From the NCBI RefSeq assembly GCF_024343615.1, contig NZ_RJUB01000146.1:1-56972 (forward strand): DNA of 56,972 nt. Reading direction: 5' to 3'. The position numbers were made by a program, and so were the translations under genes. Origin of the DNA: Ferruginibacter sp. HRS2-29 (GTDB lineage Bacteria > Bacteroidota > Bacteroidia > Chitinophagales > Chitinophagaceae). Every line of letters begins with the position of its first letter. Within the stretch, counting starts at the first letter, position 1. The notes below the pieces were generated by a model that worked only from the letters and a program-made list of their open reading frames with translations, made no database searches and was not told the DNA's origin. Shown here piece after piece: positions 24,267-32,683 of this stretch.

Positions 24267-26873
24267 ATGAAATTTATTCTCAAAATAAACGGAAGCGAAG
24301 ACAAAAACGCTGAATTTGTTGGCTGGACTCCTGTAAAGTGTACACTGACGATTGACGGTTACAACGGAGATACACCTATGCCGGTAACAATTACACCAGA
24401 GGATAAAAACAAAAGTGGGCGAATAGACCTGTATCTTGATAGCACAACAAGTGCTACACCTATTGCTGAAATAAAACATGATTTTCAAACTGCAAGTGAA
24501 CTCACTTTCTATGTAGCAGGTAAATTTGACCATGCAAGTGTTGCGGAGAAGGATACTTATATTCTTGTTAAACAAGATTCCAATGTTGTGCCTGAATTGA
24601 AAAAGGACATGATGGTTAGGGTGAGGAAGAATGCAAACAAATTAAATCAGACAGAAATTGATCTGTTTTTAGATGTCTTTGTTCGTCTCAATATTACTCC
24701 TACCTCTGAAGAATATAAAGGTGTATACACTGTTAAACCATCTACACTTTTGCATGAAATAGTACTGATGCATACATATGATACTTCTTTTGAAATTCAT
24801 AACAGAGAATCTTTTCATCCATGGCATAGAGCATACTTAATGCACTTAGAAAGAGAAATGCAAAAATTAGCTCCCGAAGTTACCATTCCTTACTGGAAGT
24901 TTGATGAAAAAGCTGAAAATGTATTTAACGAGCAATTTATCGGTAAAACTAAAAAGTTAGAATTGGATGATCCAGATAGATATTTTGACACTTCAATGCC
25001 GGATTTCAGCCAAAAAAACCCATTGAATTGGTATAAAGATCACACTTTGTGGGGACCTTTAACAAGATCATATCACGAGACGGATCCAGCCATTGATAAA
25101 TCATACAAAGCAATAAGGAATGAATCCGAAATTATCAACCACTCAGATGAATTTATTGAGTGGTGTAAATTTGAAGAACGCAGCTCGCATAACCAAGCTC
25201 ATAACGCATTCAATGGCAGGGTGGTGGATATAGGCAAAGACCCTGTAGACCCACTTTTTTTCTTGATGCACAGCAATGTAGATAGACTTTGGGCATTATG
25301 GCAACTAACATACGATAGATATGATCATACGAATATAAAAACCTATCCAATTCCATATTCGTTCGATGGAAGCAGGGGAGATGAATGGGCCGATGCCAAC
25401 CATAAAAAACTCGATAGGCGTTCCAGTTTTTATAATGTAGGTAGCTATGATCTTGGAAATTTTGCTAATGATGAATTATGGCCATGGGGTTTGTATAAGG
25501 AAAAAGATGAGAAAAAACCAGATGGGAGTTCTAAGGATGCTGTCGATAGGCTTAGTCGACCATGGAGAAGATATACTGAAAATGGTTATGGCAGTGCGGT
25601 AGTCCCAGAACTTTTCTTGAAGTTTCCAGAGTCTTCAATTTCAGATTTACCACAAAGACCTCCTACAGTTAAAGATACAATTGATTATCAGGGAAGGGTT
25701 AATCAAAAATCTGGATTAGGATTTGATTATTATGATATTCCATATTTTGATAAGGATAAAAAAAATATTATAAAGCCAATAACGATAACCAGAGAACATT
25801 TCAATGATACTTTTTTAAATGAAGAACTTTCTGTTGATGTAAGATTCGAAGCCGCTAAGAATGCATTTCTTTTCAGCGATAAAGATCAAGATGCTGCATT
25901 GAAGATAATAGAAAACCCAAATGCAGAACTTGATATCCAATTAAAAGCTATTGAACTTGTATCTGACTCAAGAGCAAAATTTCTTGACACAGCTCTTTTG
26001 GTAATTCAAAATATGGACAACCAATACAATGAGAAGGTAATTTTAGAATTGATTCGGAAGATCTTTTCTGCTAAAAGATCCAATCCGAATTTTGCTTCCC
26101 GAAGACCCTTCTTCTTTGATATTCTTAGAGGTATGCTCTATAGAGACAATTTAAAGCTTCGTCATCAAGCATTTGAGATTTTGGCTTCTCAAGGAGATGA
26201 AGTTGTAGAAGAAATTTTGTCGAAAGAAGTAGCAAAAGCTATTAAAAATAAACAGGCAGAAAATATAGAAATCAAAAAAGCAAAGCGTGATAACAACACC
26301 ATTATCACCCTAATTGAAGCGATTTTTTTACTTAGATACAATCCCAAAAACCAACATGCTGGATTATTCAGAAAATTAGTCACTGGAAATCATAATGAAA
26401 AAACTAGAAAAGCAGCCATTGAAGCCCTTGGGAATGATCCTGAATCAGCTGAATTACTAAAAGCGGTTGTAACAGATCCTAATGAAAGTTTTAAAATAAG
26501 GGAGGCAAGTGCATCATCTCTGCATAACCTAAATCATGAATTGATGAATGAATTAGCTGCTCAAATCATTGCTAAACCAGAACCAGGCGAAGGCATAAAG
26601 TTATTTAGAAGTACGAGCCCAAATCCTGATGAAGTAGATTTTAAAGCTGGTTTATTAAACATGTTGACATTTACTGGCGACATAAACGCATTAAAAGATA
26701 ACGAAGAATTAAAATCTTCATTGCGAGAAGTAGAGTCTCCCAGCACTCAAAACAAAGCAAACTTTAAGACATCTTTAGAAGCTTTTACTACTATAGGAAC
26801 AGATGAGCCCACCATTCTTGAACAAATGGCTAAGAAACTTCTTACAAGAATAGAAAGCAACAGCAATGAATAA
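24267..26873 (+). CDS. Tyrosinase-family copper oxidase fused to HEAT-like repeats
   Basis: 868 residues. The type-3 copper centre is recognisable. CuA: H in NRESFHPWHRAYLMHLERE (near residue 180). CuB: SSHNQAHNAFNGRV with the HxxxH pair, then DPLFFLMHSNVDRLW, matching the DPxF..xxHxxxD tyrosinase signature; the usual HH is MH, but the ligand His is kept. An N-terminal ~100-residue beta domain precedes it. Residues ~540-868 are helical HEAT-like repeats (TRKAAIEALGNDPESAELLK). No signal peptide. It could hydroxylate or oxidise phenols or peptide tyrosines. It overlaps the next gene by 8 bases. Confidence 0.85.
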   Translation: MKFILKINGSEDKNAEFVGWTPVKCTLTIDGYNGDTPMPVTITPEDKNKSGRIDLYLDSTTSATPIAEIKHDFQTASELTFYVAGKFDHASVAEKDTYILVKQDSNVVPELKKDMMVRVRKNANKLNQTEIDLFLDVFVRLNITPTSEEYKGVYTVKPSTLLHEIVLMHTYDTSFEIHNRESFHPWHRAYLMHLEREMQKLAPEVTIPYWKFDEKAENVFNEQFIGKTKKLELDDPDRYFDTSMPDFSQKNPLNWYKDHTLWGPLTRSYHETDPAIDKSYKAIRNESEIINHSDEFIEWCKFEERSSHNQAHNAFNGRVVDIGKDPVDPLFFLMHSNVDRLWALWQLTYDRYDHTNIKTYPIPYSFDGSRGDEWADANHKKLDRRSSFYNVGSYDLGNFANDELWPWGLYKEKDEKKPDGSSKDAVDRLSRPWRRYTENGYGSAVVPELFLKFPESSISDLPQRPPTVKDTIDYQGRVNQKSGLGFDYYDIPYFDKDKKNIIKPITITREHFNDTFLNEELSVDVRFEAAKNAFLFSDKDQDAALKIIENPNAELDIQLKAIELVSDSRAKFLDTALLVIQNMDNQYNEKVILELIRKIFSAKRSNPNFASRRPFFFDILRGMLYRDNLKLRHQAFEILASQGDEVVEEILSKEVAKAIKNKQAENIEIKKAKRDNNTIITLIEAIFLLRYNPKNQHAGLFRKLVTGNHNEKTRKAAIEALGNDPESAELLKAVVTDPNESFKIREASASSLHNLNHELMNELAAQIIAKPEPGEGIKLFRSTSPNPDEVDFKAGLLNMLTFTGDINALKDNEELKSSLREVESPSTQNKANFKTSLEAFTTIGTDEPTILEQMAKKLLTRIESNSNE

Positions 26874-28458
26874 ATCCAGTCTTACAAAAGATACCACCGA
26901 AGAAGAAATCGGAAAGGTATTGGACAAAATTCGTAAAGGCGAGTTGTCCAGAAACCTTTTATTAGACCTTCTTTCTGAGCGGCATAACGTTTATATAGAA
27001 CGTCCCGGCTATCAGATGAACCGAATCAAAGGCTATGCACTCGCTTCTTTTTTAGAGGTAGGGCTGCCTGATTCAGCCATGAATTTTGTTTTGGATGAGC
27101 TACAAAACGGAAGAAATGCCTACATGGTTGGAGCAGCGGCCAGAGGTTTGCGTGGTGCCAAACAACCCAAGGCACAATACGCGAGCTTCCTAATCCAAGC
27201 TATTTATAATCTTAAATACCATGATGATAGTTTTGATCTATCAGTGTTTAAGCCAGATTGGCCACTGAAAAACCCTTCTAATGGACGCCTTGAAATTTTC
27301 AAAACGCTTCAATGGCTAAAAGGATATGCTACAGGATCAGTGCCTGAACTCAGGTCTTTTCTAAATAATACAGAAGACTTTACTCCTGAGATGCGTGATG
27401 AGATACTGAAAACTATCCAAGCAATTGAGGAAGACCAAAGAGAACTTGACCTCAGTTGTTGCGAAGTTGAAGGGAAAAGCACATCACGGTTCTCATGGTT
27501 ATGGAAAGGCATGCGTAACGTTAGAACCATTGGGAACCTAAGCGTCCAAAACGAAGATGGAGCAACTCAAAAACTTGAGGATGTAATTGACCAAAAGTCA
27601 ACGGTTGTGGCATTCTTCTATACAAGATGTATGAACCCCAATAAGTGTACCTTAACCATTAACAAAATGGGTTGGTTACAAAGTGAATTATTGCAAAGGG
27701 GATTGGAGTATAATGTAAATCTACTTGCATTCACTTATGATCCAAACTATGACACACCTGCTAAAATGCGAGTATTTGGAGAGAACAGAGGAATAAAGTT
27801 TGGTTCAAATACTCATGTTTTGAGAACCCGTCCCGAAGAATTTGGCATAATCTCAGACTTTTTTAAACTTGGAGTCAATCATGTAGCTTCTACAGTCAAT
27901 CAGCACAGACTTGAACTATTCATTCTGAATCAACATGGTGGTATTGAAACAACCTACACAAGATTACAGTGGGAAGTAGATAATGTAGTTTCAGATTTAG
28001 TAAAAATAGTCGAATCATCGTCAAAACGAAGATGGAGCTCCAAAATTTTATATACGACTCAACAAGTGGTCTTTCCTATTCTGGTTGTTTTCTTTCCAAA
28101 ATGTCCCTTTTGTTGGGCTGCTTACCTAAGTGTGTTTGGAATTTCGGGACTTCATAGTATTCCGTATAGCCCATGGTTGCTGCCTGTAATTTTCGGTGTG
28201 ATGGTTCTTAACCTAGCATTCCTTTACAGAAAGGCAATAGTGCGAAATGGTCTATTCCCTTTTTGGATTAGTTTGATTGGAACATTATTGGTTAGCATTG
28301 GATATATTATCACTTACAAGCTGGTTTCCTTTTTTGGAATAGGTTTAATATTCACTGGAGCAGTCTTGAACAGCCTATCATTCAAACACTGGAGTAAAGT
28401 TGCATATTGGGTTGACTCATTGTGGCGAAGCTTAAGGACAGATTTTCAATTGAACTAA
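26866..28458 (+). CDS. HEAT-like / Sco-type copper chaperone / membrane fusion protein
   Basis: 530 residues. The N-terminal ~190 residues are helical and HEAT-like, echoing the tyrosinase C-terminus. Residues ~225-380 are a SCO1/SenC thioredoxin-like domain (VVAFFYTRCMNPNKCTLTINK), with the two copper-binding Cys spaced CxxxxxC instead of the usual CxxxC, and a downstream GVNHVAS supplying the conserved His. The C-terminal ~130 residues contain about four TM helices beginning FFPKCPFCWAAYL with a CPFC pair, as in MerC-like membrane proteins. Overlap with the tyrosinase gene implies a dedicated role in loading copper into it. The following cassette end closes the module. Confidence 0.8.
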   Translation: MNKSSLTKDTTEEEIGKVLDKIRKGELSRNLLLDLLSERHNVYIERPGYQMNRIKGYALASFLEVGLPDSAMNFVLDELQNGRNAYMVGAAARGLRGAKQPKAQYASFLIQAIYNLKYHDDSFDLSVFKPDWPLKNPSNGRLEIFKTLQWLKGYATGSVPELRSFLNNTEDFTPEMRDEILKTIQAIEEDQRELDLSCCEVEGKSTSRFSWLWKGMRNVRTIGNLSVQNEDGATQKLEDVIDQKSTVVAFFYTRCMNPNKCTLTINKMGWLQSELLQRGLEYNVNLLAFTYDPNYDTPAKMRVFGENRGIKFGSNTHVLRTRPEEFGIISDFFKLGVNHVASTVNQHRLELFILNQHGGIETTYTRLQWEVDNVVSDLVKIVESSSKRRWSSKILYTTQQVVFPILVVFFPKCPFCWAAYLSVFGISGLHSIPYSPWLLPVIFGVMVLNLAFLYRKAIVRNGLFPFWISLIGTLLVSIGYIITYKLVSFFGIGLIFTGAVLNSLSFKHWSKVAYWVDSLWRSLRTDFQLN

Positions 28459-28474
28459 ATAAACAAAAAACTGT

Positions 28475-28607
28475 GCACAACATCGTATTGGCAATAGTGG
28501 GGCTGACAGTTATAAACTCAACATTTGTAATTCTATTGGGCATTTGTGCAAATGTTGGGCTGACGTTTTTCAAATGCCCCACCATCGCCAATACGTAACC
28601 GTTGGCT
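28475..28607 (+). other. attC-like recombination site 2 (best-formed)
   Basis: R''-like GCACAAC (28,475-28,481), long arms 28,484-28,503 and 28,576-28,595 (18 of 20 paired), an inner hairpin (CAACATTTG with CAAATGTTG), the shared word GGGCTGAC, then the R'-like GTTGGCT (28,601-28,607). At 133 bp it is in the range of long chromosomal-integron attC sites. The R'' complement (GTTGTGC) matches the 5' end of the tyrosinase cassette at 23,789 (6 of 7). Confidence 0.65.
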
Positions 28608-28655
28608 CCTATATTTATAAACCCACTTAAGTAACATCTAAAGTATATTTAGGCT

Positions 28656-29198
28656 TTGTTTATTAAACTATTTCTTTGCGCTCTTTCTAGTATCATTTTC
28701 ACAACTTTTAGTTTGTGTGGACAGAAAGTTTTTATACAAAAAGACAAAAATAAAATTCTCCTCAAACCTAATGCATGGATAGGTTTGACAAGTAAAAGCG
28801 ATAGCATTAAATACAGTAAGGAGAATTAAATTTATATATATATCAAACAACTATTGACAGCTTAATTATCCGGCGACCTTATAATTATTTATGATACCAT
28901 TGTTTTATATTATGACGGATTATATAAAAATTTAGATTTTGATTTTCACGTAGGAAAATTCTTTAAGCGAGATAAGCAACAATATGTTACGTTGAGAAAA
29001 ATAGTAAGCTATGAGTACAAAAAATTTGCGTATACCGACATTGCGACAATAATTTATCCAACACATTTAGTTAATGAAGAAGGTTGTGTTGGTTGTTTTT
29101 TTGTTCCCGGCATTAACATTTGGTATTTGATTTCTTCAACTAACAGGACAAAAGCAAAACTTAGAGACATGACTAAATGGAAATTTATAGTTGAATAA
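28656..29198 (+). pseudogene. Secreted unknown protein with two in-frame stops
   Basis: A single frame from TTG at 28,656 (probably a mutated ATG) to TAG at 29,196-29,198 spans 181 codons with TAA at 28,827 and 28,863. The start encodes a clear signal peptide (FIKLFLCALSSIIFTTFSLC) followed by GQKVFIQKDKNKILLKPNAW. After the stops the same frame runs on as DTIVLYYDGLYKN, then VNEEGCVGCFFVPGINIWYL. Frame continuity across both stops argues for recent inactivation by substitution. Cassette ends GTTGGCT (28,601) and AGCCAAC (29,205) flank it and are exact complements. No family recognised. Confidence 0.6.
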
Positions 29199-29204
29199 TA
29201 CAGC

Positions 29205-29260
29205 AGCCAACATTGTTATTGCTTCAAGTGGGGCTCAACATTATGACAGCAGCTAATTGC
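29205..29260 (+). other. attC-like recombination site 3, truncated
   Basis: R''-like AGCCAAC (29,205-29,211), then ATTGTTATTGCTTCAAG and GGGGCT as in the other sites, but no matching right arm. Leader-like sequence (copy C) takes over by about 29,300. Confidence 0.45.
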
Positions 29261-29302
29261 AAATCCCAGATTCGTTTTCAGAAGGCGAATAGTACAATAA
29301 TG

Positions 29303-29539
29303 AATACCCCACCTGGGCATTTTTATTTTACGGTTTTTAGATTTGCATTTTTGATAGGGAATTGGTACTATTGGGGTGCCCGAACCTTATGCTCTTCACT
29401 GGGAATATTTTTTTCAATAAACATACTTGTATTTGCGAAGCCGGAGTGGGGTTCGTATATTTTTTTAAATAACTGCTGCACAGGGGGGTAAAAAAATATG
29501 CGTTAGGGCAGTATAAGGATGTGTTTCGTATATTTATAA
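29303..29539 (+). repeat. Leader element, copy C, ending at a GTT cassette boundary
   Basis: Core 29,381-29,539 aligns with copies A and B over its whole length (CGAACCTTATGCTCTTCAC, TTGTATTTGCGAAGCCGGAG, ATTTATAA) and ends right before GTTGCCT at 29,540. Together with the truncated attC-like site it fills the gene-free gap 29,199-29,578. Confidence 0.75.
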
Positions 29540-29578
29540 GTTGCCTGAAATTGTAACGACATCACCAATCATAACAAA

Positions 29579-30752
29579 ATGAGTGAATCAAAAAAAACTA
29601 AGACATATCATTTTGAAAAATCTGCGTTTCGCAAGCACCAATATCACGACAGAATCTTTGTAGACTTTTGGGTTTCGTCGCATTATCATTACGCAGTTAA
29701 TAGACAAAATTTAGATATTTTGATGCACTTAAAAATTTTCTTAATGACAATACAGCAATAATTATTTATCTGACAACAAATCCGTTGGTTACAAGATTTC
29801 AATATGTCGACCAAAATATTGTGGTAAATATTGATAGCTTTATTAACTTTTGCAGCAACATTGGTGACAGTAAAAAAATAAGGAACGAGCGAAGGCTTTT
29901 TTTGGTCAACATATTTCGTTATCAAATCTAAACTTCACAGAGAAAGAAAAACAAGATTTTATTGAAGCAAATTTATCTGAAAAAGACTTACTAAATAAAA
30001 TCCGAACGTTTTCTCCTGAATCCCAAAAAAAAGTCTTGGATGCTATTTTTCAACTTGAAAGTACAAATGAACCAAGAAATTCATTAATCTCATCAGAAAG
30101 CTTTATTTCAATTTTTACCAAATTTATATCAGATAACAAAATTCAAGAGTCCATATTAGAGTCAATACCACAAATACAATTAAACTCACTCAAACAAATA
30201 AAAGAATTTGTAAAAGCGAATCTTGATAAAAATGAAACTTTTTTCCAAAACTGGATTGATGAAAATAAAGGGCAATTTCGTAAGCAAAGATGTTTAATGT
30301 TTGGCATAGAATATATTGACCCAAAGAGAGAAGGTGAACTCAATAGAAAAAGGTTCGATATCTTGGCAACTCAAAACAGAGAAAGACACATTTTAATAGA
30401 ATTAAAATCCCCTACCGCAGACGTTTTTGAAGTAGATGAAACTGCAAATAAAAATGAAGGAGTTGCAACTTCATATAAACTTTCTAGAGAACTTTCACGA
30501 GCAATACCGCAGATTCTAAATTATAAGAAATTATACGCCCAAATGAATACTGAAACAGTTAAACAACTTGGCATAATTCAAAAAAAGGAAATTTCAGAAT
30601 GCATTATAATTATTGGACAAAGGGTTGACGATGACTTATGGGGTGAAAATTATAAATCCTTATGCGACCATGTAAGCATAAAAATTCTTACTTACACTGA
30701 CTTAATCGAGAAAATGGAAAATACGATACACAATCTTGAACAGAATTTGTAA
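29579..30752 (+). pseudogene. Shedu (DUF4263) antiphage nuclease, two frameshifts
   Basis: Three consecutive frames together encode ~390 residues, the usual SduA length. ATG at 29,579 reads to ~29,717 (VNRQNLDI), continues in the -1 frame (DALKNFLNDNTAIIIYLTT) to a T7 run at ~29,897-29,903, and again in the -1 frame (GQHISLSNLNFTEKEKQDF) to 30,752. The C-terminal third has the PD-(D/E)xK signature RFDILATQNRERHILIELKS with active-site Asp and Glu-x-Lys, then KLSRELSRAIPQILNYKK and ECIIIIGQR, then KILTYTDLI, all typical of Shedu. Either a dead gene or two one-base sequencing losses. Flanked by GTTGCCT and AGCCAAC cassette ends. Confidence 0.72.
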
Positions 30753-30760
30753 AAAACTAT

Positions 30761-30837
30761 AGCCAACATTAGATTTTATGCAAGTTGGGCTGACGGAATA
30801 ATAATCTCCAACCTTCATTAAGCCCTGCACGTTGGTC
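30761..30837 (+). other. attC-like recombination site 4
   Basis: 77 bp: R''-like AGCCAAC, then TGCA-AGTT-GGGCT (30,779-30,791) pairing with AGCCCTGCA (30,821-30,829) with the four bases AGTT left out of the helix, as extrahelical bases are in attC sites. It ends in the R'-like GTTGGTC. Contains the shared word GGGCTGACG. Confidence 0.55.
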
Positions 30838-30917
30838 GTAATTGTACCAGACCGACGTACAGGCACAACTAGACAAACAAAAATTGCTATATTTGGCACT
30901 ACAACTTGACACAGATT

Positions 30918-31826
30918 ATGAAGTTACCGCATCCCATACCATACCAAGGAAGTAAACGGAATTTGGCAGACCAAATTTTGCGTATGTTTCCTGGCCATTT
31001 TGACAATTTAATTGAACCTTTTGTAGGTTCAGCGGCTATAACCATTGCTTCGGCTTATTATTTTAAGGCTAACAGTTTTATTATCAATGACATTAACCAA
31101 CCATTGATTAGCCTTTGGGAAAAAATTATAAACAACCCAAAATCAATGGTTAAATCTTACCACGATATTTGGCACGGACAATTAGGAAACGAAGAAGAAT
31201 ATTATTATCAAATTAGAGATAAATTTAACGATACAAAACAACCGGAATACTTACTTTTTCTTTTGGCAAAGTGTGTAAAAGCAGCAGTTCGTTACAATGC
31301 ACAAGGCGGTTTTAACCAAAGTCCTGACAAAAGGCGTTTGGGAAGAAATCCATCTTTAATGCGTGATGACATTCTAAGGGTATCACAACTCTTGAAAGGT
31401 AAAATACAATTTTATTCGACCGATTACCAACATGTGCTTGACCTTGCAACGGCTGATGATTTAGTTTACATGGACCCACCTTACCAAGGAACAGGTTTAA
31501 ATGGCGGTTTTAATTATGCTGGCAACATTGAGTTTGACAACTTCGTAGTTTCACTTTTTGAACTTAACAACGGCAATGTACCATACATTTTAAGCTATGA
31601 CGGGCGGACAGGGGATAAAACTTATGGCAGTCCTTTACCTGACAATTTAAACCTTACAAAGATCGAGATAAATGCAGGGCGTTCATCACAAGCAACCCTT
31701 CTGAACAGAAACGAAATAACATACGAGGCTGTTTTTTTATCACCGGCTTTGGTATCAAAAATTGACTTGCAGAAAGTTACAGGAAAACAAAATTATCAAA
31801 CAGAACTTTTTGTAAACAAATGCTAG
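30918..31826 (+). CDS. D12-class adenine-N6 DNA methyltransferase (type II R-M)
   Basis: 302 residues from ATG at 30,918 (MKLPHPIPYQGSKRNLADQI). Dam/D12 family enzyme that methylates adenine N6. The SAM-binding motif FVGSAAITIA follows the characteristic PYQGSKR start; the catalytic motif IV is VYMDPPYQGTG; a late GRSSQATLLNRNEITYEAVF matches the family C-terminus. The overlapping downstream HNH endonuclease gene (7 bases) marks it as the protective half of a type II restriction-modification system. Recognition sequence cannot be told. Base composition is AT-rich like the rest of the array. Confidence 0.9.
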   Translation: MKLPHPIPYQGSKRNLADQILRMFPGHFDNLIEPFVGSAAITIASAYYFKANSFIINDINQPLISLWEKIINNPKSMVKSYHDIWHGQLGNEEEYYYQIRDKFNDTKQPEYLLFLLAKCVKAAVRYNAQGGFNQSPDKRRLGRNPSLMRDDILRVSQLLKGKIQFYSTDYQHVLDLATADDLVYMDPPYQGTGLNGGFNYAGNIEFDNFVVSLFELNNGNVPYILSYDGRTGDKTYGSPLPDNLNLTKIEINAGRSSQATLLNRNEITYEAVFLSPALVSKIDLQKVTGKQNYQTELFVNKC

Positions 31827-32551
31827 AAGAAAAGAGAGTTTACCCCAAAGAATTTTTAGAATACGTTCAATCCATTACTAATAAAAGGGCGAAAATTGTT
31901 ATTGACCATATTTTAGCTCATGGTTTTATTACGACCGAAGACCTTGAAAAAACTTACGGTTATAATCATCCGCCACGAGCAGCAAGAGATGTTCGTGAAG
32001 CAGGAATTCCACTTGAAACTTTCAAAATAAAATCACAGGACGGCAAATCAATTGCAGCATACAAGTTTGGCGACCTAGCAGCATTACAGACCAATCGTGT
32101 TGCAGGTCGAATTTTGTTTTCAAAAGATTTCAAACATTCGTTATTTATAGCTTGTGGCGGACGTTGCCAAGTTTGTAATGGATTATTTGAAGAACGCTAT
32201 TTGCAGGTTGACCATAGAGTTCCTTATGAAGTTGGCGGTGATGTTACTGACAGAGAACCTGAACATTTTATGTTGTTGTGCGGTTCTTGTAACAGAGCGA
32301 AATCATGGAGTTGTGAACATTGCGACAATTGGAAAACAGAAAAGCAACCACCAGTTTGTATGCAATGTTATTGGGGCAGTCCTGAAAATTATAATCACAT
32401 TGCTATGGAACAAGTAAGACGACTTGACCTGCAATGGAACGGTGACGAAATAAAATATTATGACGCTTTGAAAGTCATTGCAGACCATAATAATATTGAA
32501 CTTCCCGAATTTATAAAACAGCTTATTGCGGACAGAACTAAGCGTAAATAA
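31820..32551 (+). CDS. HNH restriction endonuclease with winged-helix N-terminus
   Basis: 243 residues. The N-terminal ~100 residues look like a winged-helix DNA-binding domain (AKIVIDHILAHGFITTEDLE, then HPPRAARDVREAGIPLETFK). The C-terminal HNH domain has CGGRCQVCNGLFEERYLQVD, then HRVPYEVGGDV and HFMLLCGSCNRAKSWSCEHC, giving the catalytic DH pair plus zinc-binding Cys pairs; a further CMQC follows. It is translationally coupled to the adenine methyltransferase, so it is the restriction partner. The cassette ends GTTGGTC (30,831) and GCCCAAC (32,559) enclose the pair. Confidence 0.88.
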   Translation: MLEEKRVYPKEFLEYVQSITNKRAKIVIDHILAHGFITTEDLEKTYGYNHPPRAARDVREAGIPLETFKIKSQDGKSIAAYKFGDLAALQTNRVAGRILFSKDFKHSLFIACGGRCQVCNGLFEERYLQVDHRVPYEVGGDVTDREPEHFMLLCGSCNRAKSWSCEHCDNWKTEKQPPVCMQCYWGSPENYNHIAMEQVRRLDLQWNGDEIKYYDALKVIADHNNIELPEFIKQLIADRTKRK

Positions 32552-32558
32552 AAATTAT

Positions 32559-32644
32559 GCCCAACAGGGTTTACCAAAATGGGGGCTGACGAATAAAGGC
32601 TCGAATTTAGTTTTTCAATTTAATTTTAGTGCAAAGCGTTGGGC
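32559..32644 (+). other. attC-like recombination site 5 (right end of array)
   Basis: 86 bp from R''-like GCCCAAC (32,559-32,565) to its exact complement GTTGGGC (32,638-32,644), with the word GGGGGCTGACGAA as in the other sites. Immediately after, CTGAAGTG/CACTTCAG (32,644-32,672) forms another hairpin. No further cassette is recognised to the right. Confidence 0.5.
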
Positions 32645-32683
32645 TGAAGTGCCCTGATTTACTCCACTTCAGCAAGTGCCTAA

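Noticed and set aside
25247..25300. Inactive tyrosinase because the usual HH is MH at the second copper site
   Set aside because: The signature DPxF followed by two residues, His, three residues and Asp is intact; the replaced His is not the conserved ligand in that signature.
21890..32660. Insertion-sequence composite transposon
   Set aside because: No transposase gene, no long terminal inverted repeats and no target duplications at the unit borders; the complementary heptamers vary from unit to unit, unlike IS ends.
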